From: Polaromonas sp. UBA5171
GTDB lineage: Bacteria > Pseudomonadota > Gammaproteobacteria > Burkholderiales > Burkholderiaceae_C
NCBI GenBank assembly: GCA_002413395.1
Contig: DHWX01000133.1
Location: 1-17,254 of the forward strand
Reading direction: 5' to 3'
Length of the DNA stretch: 17,254 nucleotides
The position numbers and the translations under genes were made by a program. Every line of letters begins with the position of its first letter. The first letter of the stretch is position 1. Positions 6,938 through 14,496 of this stretch are shown in pieces. The notes under the pieces are model-generated. The model did no database searches, was not told the origin of the DNA, and saw only the letters and a program-made list of their open reading frames with translations.

Positions 6938-9337
6938 TCAACTCACCAATTGCTTCCAGGTATCCATGACCGTGTCGGGGTTGAGTGAAATCGACCCGAT
7001 GCCCTGATCCTTGAGCCACCGCGCAAAGTCCGGATGGTCGCTGGGGCCTTGGCCGCAAATACCGATATATTTACCCTGGCGCTTGCATGCTGCAATAGCC
7101 AGACTCAGCAGCGCTTTGACAGCCGGATCGCGTTCGTCAAAGTCTTTGGCCAGGATTTCCAGGCCTGAGTCACGGTCCAGGCCCAGAGTGAGCTGGGTTA
7201 GGTCGTTCGAGCCGATGGAAAATCCGTCAAAATATTCGAGGAACTGATCGGCCAGGATGGCATTGCTCGGCACCTCGCACATCATGATGACGCGCAGGCC
7301 CTGCTCGCCACGTTGGAGACCGTGCTGGGCCAGCAACTCGGTCACAGCCTTGGCCTGGCCCACGGTGCGCACAAATGGCACCATGACTTCCACGTTGGTC
7401 AGGCCCATGTCGTTGCGCACGCGCTTGATCGCCTCGCACTCCATGGCAAAAGCCTCGCGAAAATCGGCGCTGATGTAACGCGCGGCACCGCGAAAGCCCA
7501 GCATCGGATTTTCTTCTTCCGGTTCATAGCGCGAGCCGCCAATCAGCTTGCGATACTCGTTGGACTTGAAGTCCGACAGGCGGACAATGACCGGCTTGGG
7601 CCAGAACGCCGCGCCAATGGTAGCGATGCCTTCAGCCACTTTATCGACATAAAAGGCCCGCGGGGACGCATGGCCGCGGGCGACACTTTCCACCGCTTTT
7701 TTCAAATCGACATCGACATTGGGATAGTCCAGAATCGCCTTGGGATGCACGCCGATATTGTTGTTGATGACGAATTCAAGCCGTGCCAGACCAACGCCAT
7801 GGTTGGGAATCTGGCAAAAATCAAAGGCAAGTTGCGGGTTGCCGACGTTCATCATGATCTTGATGTCAATCGGCGGCATGTCACCGCGATGCACTTCGGT
7901 TACCTCGGTTTCAAGCAAGCCGTCGTAGATGTTGCCGGTGTCACCCTCGGCGCAACTCACGGTCACCAGCATGCCGGTCTTGAGCATATCCGTCGCATTG
8001 CCGCAACCCACCACCGCCGGGATACCCAGCTCGCGCGCGATGATGGCGGCGTGGCAGGTGCGGCCACCACGGTTGGTGACAATGGCGCTGGCACGCTTCA
8101 TCACCGGTTCCCAGTTCGGGTCGGTCATGTCGGTCACCAGCACATCGCCAGGCTGAACCTGGTCCATCTCGCTGATATCGTGCACGATACGGACCGGGCC
8201 GGCGCCAATCTTCTGGCCAATCGCGCGGCCCTCGGCCAGCACGGTGCTGCTGCCCTTGAGCTTGTAGCGCTGCTCGGCCTTGCCCTTGCTCTGGCTTTTG
8301 ACGGTTTCGGGACGCGCCTGCAAAATGTAAAGATGGCCGTCGATGCCGTCCTTGCCCCACTCGATATCCATGGCATGGCCATAGTGAGCCTCAATGATGA
8401 CAGCGTAACGTGCGAGTTCCTCCACGTCTGCATCGGTCAGCGAGTAGCGGTTGCGCAACTCGGTTGGCACATCGCTGGTTTTAACCAGCTTGCCACCGGC
8501 TTTTTTTTCTTCATCGGTGGTGAACTCCATCTGCAGCAGCTTGGAGCCCAGGTTGCGGCGGATGACGGCGCGCTTGCCGGCCTTGAGCATGGGCTTGTGC
8601 ACATAAAACTCGTCGGGGTTCACCGCGCCCTGCACCACCGTTTCGCCCAGACCATAGCTGGAGGTAATGAAAACCACGTCCTCAAAACCGCTTTCAGTGT
8701 CAATGGTGAACATCACACCCGCCGCGCCCAGGTCACTGCGCACCATGCGCTGCACGCCGGCTGACAGAGCCACACCGTCGTGGGCGAAGCCCTTGTGCAC
8801 GCGGTAGCTGATGGCGCGATCGTTGTAGAGCGAACCAAACACCTCTTTCATCTTGTGCAGCACACCCTCGATACCGACCACGTTCAGAAATGTTTCCTGC
8901 TGACCGGCGAACGAGGCGTCCGGCAGGTCTTCGGAAGTGGCGGATGATCGCACGGCAAAGCTGGCTTGGGCATTGTCGGCACTCAACGCGGCAAAGCTGT
9001 CACGCACGGCTTGTTCAAATTCTGGCGGGAAAGGCTGGGCCTCGACCAGCGCCCGGATTTGGCCGCCGACTTCTGCCAATGCCCGCACATCGTCGGTGTT
9101 GAGCGTGTCCAGCAACGCCTTGATTTTGTTGTCCAACCCGCCGTGGGCCAGAAATACCCGGTAGGCATGAGCAGTGGTGGCAAAGCCGGTGGGGACTCGC
9201 ACGCCCTGCGGGCCGGTGGGAAGTTGCGAGATCATCTCGCCGAGGCTGGCGTTCTTGCCGCCGACAACCTCGATATCCGTCATCCTCAGGTTTTCAAACG
9301 GTACGACCAGGGCGGTCGCCTCAAAACGTTTTGACAT
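6938..9337 (-). CDS. ppsA: Phosphoenolpyruvate synthase
   Basis: Converts pyruvate, ATP and water to PEP, AMP and phosphate in the cytosol, the entry step of gluconeogenesis from C3 acids. 799 aa, normal length. Domain order is the N-terminal ATP-grasp nucleotide-binding domain (FAVRSSATSEDLPDASFAGQ, about 127-146), the phosphohistidine swivel domain with catalytic His429 in GGRTCHAAIIARELGIPAVVG, and the C-terminal PEP/pyruvate TIM barrel (MLGFRGAARY near 612-621; MMCEVPSN; GICGQGPSD with the catalytic Cys near 761). The ATG is preceded by GGAG at good spacing. It is divergent from ppsR, which controls it by phosphorylation. No key residue appears to be missing. Confidence 0.98.
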   Translation of the reverse strand: MSKRFEATALVVPFENLRMTDIEVVGGKNASLGEMISQLPTGPQGVRVPTGFATTAHAYRVFLAHGGLDNKIKALLDTLNTDDVRALAEVGGQIRALVEAQPFPPEFEQAVRDSFAALSADNAQASFAVRSSATSEDLPDASFAGQQETFLNVVGIEGVLHKMKEVFGSLYNDRAISYRVHKGFAHDGVALSAGVQRMVRSDLGAAGVMFTIDTESGFEDVVFITSSYGLGETVVQGAVNPDEFYVHKPMLKAGKRAVIRRNLGSKLLQMEFTTDEEKKAGGKLVKTSDVPTELRNRYSLTDADVEELARYAVIIEAHYGHAMDIEWGKDGIDGHLYILQARPETVKSQSKGKAEQRYKLKGSSTVLAEGRAIGQKIGAGPVRIVHDISEMDQVQPGDVLVTDMTDPNWEPVMKRASAIVTNRGGRTCHAAIIARELGIPAVVGCGNATDMLKTGMLVTVSCAEGDTGNIYDGLLETEVTEVHRGDMPPIDIKIMMNVGNPQLAFDFCQIPNHGVGLARLEFVINNNIGVHPKAILDYPNVDVDLKKAVESVARGHASPRAFYVDKVAEGIATIGAAFWPKPVIVRLSDFKSNEYRKLIGGSRYEPEEENPMLGFRGAARYISADFREAFAMECEAIKRVRNDMGLTNVEVMVPFVRTVGQAKAVTELLAQHGLQRGEQGLRVIMMCEVPSNAILADQFLEYFDGFSIGSNDLTQLTLGLDRDSGLEILAKDFDERDPAVKALLSLAIAACKRQGKYIGICGQGPSDHPDFARWLKDQGIGSISLNPDTVMDTWKQLVS

Positions 9338-9433
9338 AAAAATACTCCGGGAGGTTTAAAAACTGGGGCAATTACCCTGCGCAGCAGCCACGCTTGTTGT
9401 TGTTTGAATGGGTCGTGGCAGAGCATGGCAGGG

Positions 9434-9462
9434 AATATCTGGATAATTGCACTGATTGTAAA
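9434..9462 (-). promoter_or_regulatory. Candidate promoter of ppsA
   Basis: On the minus strand TTTACA (9462-9457, five of six matches to the -35 consensus) lies 17 nt before GATATT (9439-9434, four of six matches to the -10). This would give a leader of about 90 nt before ppsA. The 178-nt divergent region must also hold the ppsR promoter, which I could not locate. No clear operator palindrome is seen. Confidence 0.35.
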
Positions 9463-9515
9463 GGGCCGCGTACCAGCCCGCAGCCCGCCAACCTTTCAAC
9501 ACCCTGAACAGCACC

Positions 9516-10337
9516 ATGCCCAACCGCACCGTATTTTTCATCTCCGACGGCACCGGCATAACCGCTGAAACCTTTGGCCATGCCATCCTGGCGCAGTTTG
9601 AAATCAAACTGCGCCATGTTCGCCTGCCATTTGTCGACAGCGTGGACAAGGCGCACCAGGCAATCCGGCAGATCAACCACACCGGGGAGCTGGAAGGCAA
9701 GCGCCCGATTGTGTTTACAACGCTGGTGAGCATGGAAATCCTGGCGGTCATCAAAACCCACTGCCACGGCGTGCTGCTGGACATGTTTGGCATGTTTGTG
9801 GCACCCCTGGAGCACGAACTCGGGATTAAATCCAACCACCGCGTCGGCCGCTTTTCAGATGCCTCCAAAAGCAAGGAATACGACAGCCGGATTGAGGCCA
9901 TCAATTTTTCACTGACCCACGACGATGGCCAGAGCAACCGGGACCTGGCCGGTTCCGACGTGATTCTGGTGGGCGTGAGCCGCAGCGGCAAAACGCCAAC
10001 CTCGCTTTACCTGGCCATGCAGTATGGCCTGAAGGCTTCCAATTACCCGCTGATACCGGAAGACTTCGAGCGCCGAAAGTTGCCACCGGCGCTGCTGCCG
10101 CACCGCAAAAAAATCTTCGGCCTGACGATCGCTCCCGAGCGCCTGAGCCAGATTCGCAACGAGCGCCGGCCCAACTCGACCTACGCCAGCCTGGCCAATT
10201 GCCGCCATGAAATCCACGAAGCTGAAGCCATGATGCGACGCGAAGGCATTCGCTGGCTGTCCACCACCACCAAATCGATTGAGGAAATTGCCACCACCAT
10301 CCTGCAGGAGATCAGGCCGGAGCGGCTGGAATACTGA
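9516..10337 (+). CDS. ppsR: PEP synthase regulatory protein (kinase/pyrophosphorylase)
   Basis: Bifunctional regulator (PSRP, DUF299 family) that inactivates PEP synthase by ADP-dependent phosphorylation of a threonine next to its catalytic histidine, and reactivates it by phosphate-dependent dephosphorylation. 273 aa, normal. The N-terminus VFFISDGTGITAETFGHAIL is diagnostic. A P-loop, GVSRSGKT (153-160), is followed by PTSLYLAMQYGLKASNYPL. The C-terminal GIRWLSTTTKSIEEIAT is also conserved. No good Shine-Dalgarno precedes the ATG. It is divergently paired with ppsA, and the target residue is present there in GGRTCHA, so enzyme and regulator match. Confidence 0.97.
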   Translation: MPNRTVFFISDGTGITAETFGHAILAQFEIKLRHVRLPFVDSVDKAHQAIRQINHTGELEGKRPIVFTTLVSMEILAVIKTHCHGVLLDMFGMFVAPLEHELGIKSNHRVGRFSDASKSKEYDSRIEAINFSLTHDDGQSNRDLAGSDVILVGVSRSGKTPTSLYLAMQYGLKASNYPLIPEDFERRKLPPALLPHRKKIFGLTIAPERLSQIRNERRPNSTYASLANCRHEIHEAEAMMRREGIRWLSTTTKSIEEIATTILQEIRPERLEY

Positions 10338-10351
10338 AATTCAAAGTACGC

Positions 10352-10373
10352 GCGTCTGACAGAAGCTTTTTTT
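10352..10373 (+). terminator. Possible intrinsic terminator of ppsR
   Basis: An imperfect hairpin GCGTCT / AGAAGC (one G-A mismatch, loop GAC) is followed immediately by seven T residues. It starts 15 nt after the ppsR stop. The stem is weak, so the call rests mainly on the T-run and the position; the T-run may instead belong to the repeat that begins here. Confidence 0.4.
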
Positions 10374-10439
10374 GATAGCAAATCGATTCGTCGCCTGAGG
10401 CACCGCTTTCCACACAGCACGGCTCAAGCGCTGGCGGTA
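10361..10439. repeat. Possible degenerate copy of a Comamonadaceae intergenic repeat
   Basis: The stretch has a T-run followed by GATAGCA, then CGCCTGAGGC and later CTCAAGCGCTGG. From memory, many Comamonadaceae genomes carry a dispersed intergenic repeat with this order (T-run, GATAGC, a GCGCTT-type core, GAGGC). This copy, in the gap between convergent ppsR and modC, would be decayed. I cannot align it here, so the call is tentative. Confidence 0.3.
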
Positions 10440-11528
10440 TCAGCCCAGCACGGCGACTCCCTTGACTTGGGCGTACACCCGCCGACCCGGCCGCAGTTGC
10501 AGGGCCTCAGCCGACTTTTGCGTGATGCGGGCCAGCAGCGTACTACCGCCTGCATCCAGACTCAGCATCACTTGCCCGGGGCTGTCATCGGACAGACCGG
10601 TGATGGTGACGGGAAAAATATTCAGCACGCTGGTGCCTTCCTGCTGAAGCAGTGTCAGACTGACGTCGCGCGCCTGAATGCGCACCCGCACACGCTGCCC
10701 AAGCTTGGCCGACTGGTTCAGCAAACTGATGCGGCCGCCTGAAAAATCAGCGTAGCTGAGGTGATAGGCCGGCTCCAGCTGAGCCACTGTGGCGTCAATC
10801 AGCGCGGCGGCGCTGTCGCCATGGGCCAGCGGCAAATTCAGCCGCGTCATCAGCTCCCGGGTCGGGCCAGCTGCCGTCACACGACCAGCGTCGAGCAGCA
10901 CCAGGTGGTCGGCCAGCCGCGCTACCTCGTCGGGCGCATGGCTCACATACAGGACGGGAATATCAAGTTGGGCGTGCAGCCGCTCCAGATAGGGAAAAAT
11001 TTCTGCCTTGCGACTCATATCGAGCGATGCCAGCGGCTCGTCCATCAGCAACAACCGCGGACTGGTGGCGAGCGCTCGCGCAATGGCCACGCGCTGCCGC
11101 TCGCCGCCCGAAAGCGTGCCGGGTTGGCGCTGCAGCAAGCCTTCAATGCCGAGCAGCTCAATCGCCTGATCCAGCGACACCCGCCGCTCTGACACCGGTA
11201 CGCGGCGCAACCCGAAATCGAGGTTGCGCCGCACATTCAGGTGCTCAAAAAGGTTCGCCTCCTGAAACACAAACCCAAGCGGTCGCTGGTGCGTCGGTAT
11301 GAGAATCCCTTTGACGTCGTCCTGCCAGACCTCGCCATTGACAACCAAATGGCCGCGACTTTCGCGTTCCAGGCCGGCGATGCTGCGCAGCAAGCTCGTT
11401 TTGCCACTGCCCGAGGGGCCAAAAATTGCCGTCACGCCGCGTCCCGGCAAGACCAGGGTCACGGTCAGAGAAAAATCCGCCAGTACCCGACGAAAAGACA
11501 TCTCAAGGCCTGCATTGACTGACCTCAT
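10440..11528 (-). CDS. modC: Molybdate ABC transporter ATP-binding protein
   Basis: ATPase subunit of the ModABC molybdate importer, on the cytoplasmic face of the membrane; 362 aa. The ABC domain has Walker A GPSGSGKTS (37-45), a Q-loop around FVFQEANLF (87-95), signature LSGGERQRVAIARAL (139-153), Walker B LLLMDEP (159-165) and the H-loop YVSHAPDE (194-201). The C-terminal third (about 290-362) is a Mop/TOBE molybdate-binding domain, as expected for ModC rather than other ABC ATPases. The frame is open further upstream to 11624, but the ATG at 11528 overlaps the modB stop (ATGA), the natural coupled start. It is the last gene of modABC. Confidence 0.95.
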   Translation of the reverse strand: MRSVNAGLEMSFRRVLADFSLTVTLVLPGRGVTAIFGPSGSGKTSLLRSIAGLERESRGHLVVNGEVWQDDVKGILIPTHQRPLGFVFQEANLFEHLNVRRNLDFGLRRVPVSERRVSLDQAIELLGIEGLLQRQPGTLSGGERQRVAIARALATSPRLLLMDEPLASLDMSRKAEIFPYLERLHAQLDIPVLYVSHAPDEVARLADHLVLLDAGRVTAAGPTRELMTRLNLPLAHGDSAAALIDATVAQLEPAYHLSYADFSGGRISLLNQSAKLGQRVRVRIQARDVSLTLLQQEGTSVLNIFPVTITGLSDDSPGQVMLSLDAGGSTLLARITQKSAEALQLRPGRRVYAQVKGVAVLG

Positions 11529-12214
11529 GCGCCCGGCCCCCGACGGCGCCGGCCCGTTGGCTGAAGGACGTACAGCGCCAGCAGCACTAAAAACGAAAAC
11601 ACCAGCAGCCCACCGGCCAGCCAATGTGCCTGGGTGTATTCCAGCGCTTCCACACGATCGTAAATTTGCACCGAAATGACGCGCGTTTTGCCCGGAATGT
11701 TGCCACCCATCATGAGCACAATGCCAAACTCGCCCACGGTGTGGGCAAACCCCATGACGACCGCGGTCAGGTAAGCCGGTCGGGCCAACGGCAGCACCAC
11801 GGACAGGAACGTGTCCAGCGGCGAGGCGCGCAAGGTGGCGGCAGCTTCCAGCGGGCTGTCACCAATGGCTTCAAAGGCATTTTGGAGCGGCTGCACCACG
11901 AACGGAAGTGAATACAACACCGAGCCGACGACCAGCCCGGTAAAGCTGAAAGGCAGCAGTCCCCAACCCAGCGCCTGCGTAAGCCGGCCTACAGATCCCT
12001 GAGGGCCCGTCAGCACCAGCAGATAAAAGCCGAGCACCACGGGCGGCAGCACCAGCGGAAGCGCCACCAGCGCGCCGACTGGCCCCTTCAGCCAGGAACG
12101 CGTGCGCGCCAGCCACCAGGCTAGCGGCGTACCGACCAGCAGCAGGACGAACGTGGTCATGCCCGCCAGCCTGAGGGTCAGCGCAATGGACTGCAGAGCG
12201 ACTTCATCCAGCAT
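11525..12214 (-). CDS. modB: Molybdate ABC transporter permease
   Basis: Inner-membrane channel subunit of ModABC; 229 aa from the ATG at 12214. Several hydrophobic helices are seen, with GTPLAWWLARTR near the first helix as in other ModB proteins. The cytoplasmic EAA loop is EAAATLRASPLDTF plus SVVLPLARP (about residues 123-146 from this start), the contact to ModC. The segment GFAHTVGEFGIVLMMGGNIPGKTRV is also characteristic. A GTG four codons upstream (12226) is a possible alternative start, but its only Shine-Dalgarno, AAGG, is too close; the same AAGG lies 11 nt before the ATG. It follows modA closely and overlaps modC by ATGA. Confidence 0.94.
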   Translation of the reverse strand: MLDEVALQSIALTLRLAGMTTFVLLLVGTPLAWWLARTRSWLKGPVGALVALPLVLPPVVLGFYLLVLTGPQGSVGRLTQALGWGLLPFSFTGLVVGSVLYSLPFVVQPLQNAFEAIGDSPLEAAATLRASPLDTFLSVVLPLARPAYLTAVVMGFAHTVGEFGIVLMMGGNIPGKTRVISVQIYDRVEALEYTQAHWLAGGLLVFSFLVLLALYVLQPTGRRRRGPGA

Positions 12215-12228
12215 CGGAGGTTGCACCT

Positions 12229-12984
12229 TCAGGGTTCATAGCCAAATGAGCGGATGACGGCCCTGACTTGGTCTGTTTTAAGAAAAGCGAGCAACTGAAC
12301 GGCCGCCGGCTTAGCATTGGCACGCGTCAATAGCACCGCGTCCTGGCGAATCGGCGCATGCAACGCTTCCGGAACCCTCCATGCAGAGCCCGACTTGACC
12401 TTACCCGCCGCGTAAACCTGAGAAAGGGCAATGAAACCCAACTCGGCATTGCCAGTGGATATAAAGCTGTAGGTTTGGCCGATGCTCTCGCCTTGCACCA
12501 GTTTCGACTCCAGGCTGGCCAGCAGCCCGAGCTTGGTCAGGGTTTCAATGGCTGCGGTCCCATAGGGTGCCAATTTGGGAGCAGCGATAGCCAGATGCCT
12601 GAAGTTCCCCTTCCTGAGGACCTTGCCTTGGTCGTCCACCATGCCGGAATTGGCCGACCAGAGAACAAGTTTGCCGGTCGCATAGGTAAAACGGCTGCCT
12701 TCCACTGCCAGGCCCTCTTTCTCAAGTTTGGCAGGGGTTTCAACATCAGCCGCGAGAAAAATATCAAACGGTGCGCCATTTAATATTTGCGCATGCAATT
12801 TTCCCGTCGCGCCAAAGGTCAACACCACCCGATGGCCGGTTTCATTTTGAAATTTTGCGGCAATCAGCTTCATGGGCTCGGTGAAATTGGCCGCGACCGC
12901 AACCTGGACTTCCCCCGCAAAAGCCGAGGCAAAAATCAGCAGCATCAGCGAAGCCATCAACAGGCGTAAAACCATCTTGTGCAT
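12229..12984 (-). CDS. modA: Molybdate-binding periplasmic protein
   Basis: Periplasmic receptor that delivers molybdate (and usually tungstate) to ModBC; 251 aa. A Sec signal peptide is evident: MHKMVLRLLM, a hydrophobic core, and probable cleavage after ASAFA near residue 23. The mature part starts EVQVAVAANFTEPM, with the binding residues expected around A31-N33 and in FGATGKLHAQI (57-67). FDIFLAADVE and APYGTAA (139-145) are conserved ModA segments. GAGAGG precedes the ATG at about 10 nt. First gene of modABC, divergent from modE, with a ModE-type operator upstream. Confidence 0.95.
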   Translation of the reverse strand: MHKMVLRLLMASLMLLIFASAFAGEVQVAVAANFTEPMKLIAAKFQNETGHRVVLTFGATGKLHAQILNGAPFDIFLAADVETPAKLEKEGLAVEGSRFTYATGKLVLWSANSGMVDDQGKVLRKGNFRHLAIAAPKLAPYGTAAIETLTKLGLLASLESKLVQGESIGQTYSFISTGNAELGFIALSQVYAAGKVKSGSAWRVPEALHAPIRQDAVLLTRANAKPAAVQLLAFLKTDQVRAVIRSFGYEP

Positions 12985-13057
12985 AAGAAAAATTCCTCTC
13001 TTTGAACGACTTGGAAAAGCTTTTTGCCGTAGCTGAACTGGCTCGTTCCAGCATTTT

Positions 13058-13087
13058 CGCTATTCTATTTCAGAATAGCGCTATTCA
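13058..13087. promoter_or_regulatory. ModE-type operator between modA and modE
   Basis: A perfect 9-bp inverted repeat, CGCTATTCT (13058-13066) and AGAATAGCG (13072-13080), has a 5-nt spacer. The right arm also forms a 14-bp perfect palindrome, GAATAGCGCTATTC (13073-13086), with a third half-site. The half-site resembles the CGNTATAT half of known ModE boxes. On the minus strand it overlaps TAGAAT (13067-13062), a good -10 for modA, so bound ModE would block modABC transcription. The operator ends 32 bp before the modE ATG, so autoregulation is likely. Assignment to ModE is by position and half-site similarity. Confidence 0.75.
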
Positions 13088-13112
13088 GCCTCACCCGCGT
13101 CAAAATACAGCC

Positions 13113-13919
13113 ATGAAAAATGTCTCCGAGACTATCTTGTCTTTCGACAGCGCATTGAGCCACGAGCCTGCCGACAAACGCATCGAAATCCTGCGCCTGA
13201 TCGCAGGCAGTGGCTCCATCTCGCAGGCCGCGCGGCAAGCCGGAGTCAGTTACAAGGCCGCCTGGCAGGCCATCGACACGCTAACCAACCTTGCGGGCGT
13301 GGTGCTGGTGGAACGGGTGGTCGGCGGTGCCGGAGGCGGCGGCGCCAAAATCACGCAGGCTGGCCGGCAGTTGCTGGCGGTGTCGGGGCGGCTGGCCGAG
13401 TCGCGCAAACAGGTGCTGGACGAGTCTCAAGCCCAGAACAGGGATGCCCTGACGCCTTCCCTGGCCGCTCCGGCGCTCTCCCACATCGGGGTACGTACCA
13501 GCATGCGCAACCAGTTACCCTGCCAGGTGGAGCAAATAGAAGCCACCGGCCAGATGGTGCGGGTAACTCTCAGACTGGCGGGGAACGCCCGGCTCGTTTC
13601 ACGCATTACCAAAGCCAGCGCGGAGCTGCTGGGCCTGGAAAAGAGGCTCGCGGTGCTGGCGCTTTGCAAAGCCACGGCGGTGCGGGTCGAAGCGCAGACC
13701 AATGGTGAAGTGGCTTTGCTCGCGCCATCGGGTCACACTGCACTGGATGGCAGGGTAGTACGCATCAGTCGTGGGGTGACCGGCGACGAAGTGTCCCTGC
13801 AACTCGATGGCGCGCTGCAACTGATCGGATTTGCTGCTGCCAACAGTGGTTTGAAAAACAAAGCCCGTGTCAGCGCGTTCATCGACGAATCGGCTGTGGT
13901 GATTGCACTGGCCACTTGA
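13113..13919 (+). CDS. modE: Molybdate-responsive transcriptional regulator ModE
   Basis: Cytosolic molybdate sensor and DNA-binding repressor; 268 aa, close to the well-studied ModE length. A winged helix-turn-helix occupies about residues 22-90 (ISQAARQAGVSYKAAWQAIDTL is the helix-turn-helix), with a glycine-rich wing, GGAGGGGAKIT (71-81). Two Mop domains follow (about 128-195 and 199-266), the first starting SMRNQLPCQVEQIEATG, so this is the full-length di-Mop form. The frame is open from 13002, but the extra 37 codons would translate the operator, so I use the ATG at 13113. No clear Shine-Dalgarno is visible before it. Divergent from modABC, its expected target. Confidence 0.94.
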   Translation: MKNVSETILSFDSALSHEPADKRIEILRLIAGSGSISQAARQAGVSYKAAWQAIDTLTNLAGVVLVERVVGGAGGGGAKITQAGRQLLAVSGRLAESRKQVLDESQAQNRDALTPSLAAPALSHIGVRTSMRNQLPCQVEQIEATGQMVRVTLRLAGNARLVSRITKASAELLGLEKRLAVLALCKATAVRVEAQTNGEVALLAPSGHTALDGRVVRISRGVTGDEVSLQLDGALQLIGFAAANSGLKNKARVSAFIDESAVVIALAT

Positions 13920-14098
13920 GCCGCCTTTAAGGATTCAACTGCGGGAGTTTTGATGACGCATTGGCGGAATAAACCCGGATTTTTGTTGTTGTGAGAACCG
14001 CTGACACCTCTTGCCGTTTTGTAAATCAAGCGGTCAACTGGCGTTTTCAGGTTGGACCGACCCAGGCGCTTGATGCGCTTCAATTCGACGGACTGCGT

Positions 14099-14126
14099 TA
14101 CAATGTAAATAATAGTTATTCTCAAT
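14099..14126. promoter_or_regulatory. Fur box and candidate -10 of the feo operon
   Basis: AATAATAGTTATTCTCAAT (14108-14126) contains, on the minus strand, TGAGAATAACTATTA, which matches about 12 of 14 defined positions of the 7-1-7 Fur consensus TGATAATNATTATCA. A -10 candidate TACAAT (14099-14104) sits just upstream, so Fe-Fur would cover the start of transcription; the -35 is poor. The stretch is AT-rich within GC-rich surroundings. The rest of 13920-14205 holds no gene I can support. Confidence 0.75.
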
Positions 14127-14205
14127 TAGAATATTGATGCGACCAATCCTGATTGGAGCATCAACACAGTCAGACAGATTTACCTTCTGCGCAAGGACCC
14201 CTACC

Positions 14206-14496
14206 GTGACTTCTTCTCATCCCTGGCCACAGACCGACATCGGTACACTGTCCCTAGCCGACCTGAGACCCCACCGTGCAGCCACCATCACCGGGTTGAG
14301 TGAAGCCAAAGGCGCGCACGCCGAGCCAAGCATGCTGCAAAGGCTGGCTGAACTGGGCTTCATGGCCGGAGAAACCATCAGCGTGCTTCGACGTGGCCCA
14401 GGTGGCCGCGAGCCAATTGCCGTTCAAGTCGGCGATACAGTGTTTGCCCTACGCCGCCATGAAGCGAGTTGCATCCAGGTCAAAGTACCTGCATGA
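14206..14496 (+). CDS. feoA: Ferrous iron transport protein A
   Basis: Small cytosolic SH3-like protein required for Fe(II) uptake through FeoB; 96 aa from a GTG start. I choose the GTG at 14206 because AAGGA lies 8 nt before it; an ATG at 14137 in the same frame would add 23 non-family residues immediately after the Fur box. The FeoA core is LSLADLRPHRAATITGL (about 15-31), MLQRLAELGFMAGETISVLRR (43-63), then PIAVQVGDTVFALRRHEASCIQV (70-92), which form the beta barrel. Its stop overlaps the feoB start (ATGA). Probably iron-repressed via the upstream Fur box. Confidence 0.93.
   Translation: MTSSHPWPQTDIGTLSLADLRPHRAATITGLSEAKGAHAEPSMLQRLAELGFMAGETISVLRRGPGGREPIAVQVGDTVFALRRHEASCIQVKVPA

Noticed and set aside
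7313..8764. Open frame of 483 codons on the plus strand
   Set aside because: Antisense to ppsA, an intact gene with all motifs; the translation is His/Ala/Gly-rich with no recognisable domain.
9356..9991. Open frame of 211 codons on the minus strand
   Set aside because: Antisense to ppsR and its promoter region, with no family resemblance.
13733..14125. Minus-strand frame of 130 codons starting in the Fur box
   Set aside because: More than 180 bp of it is antisense to modE, its start lies within the operator, and no ribosome binding site or domain is visible.
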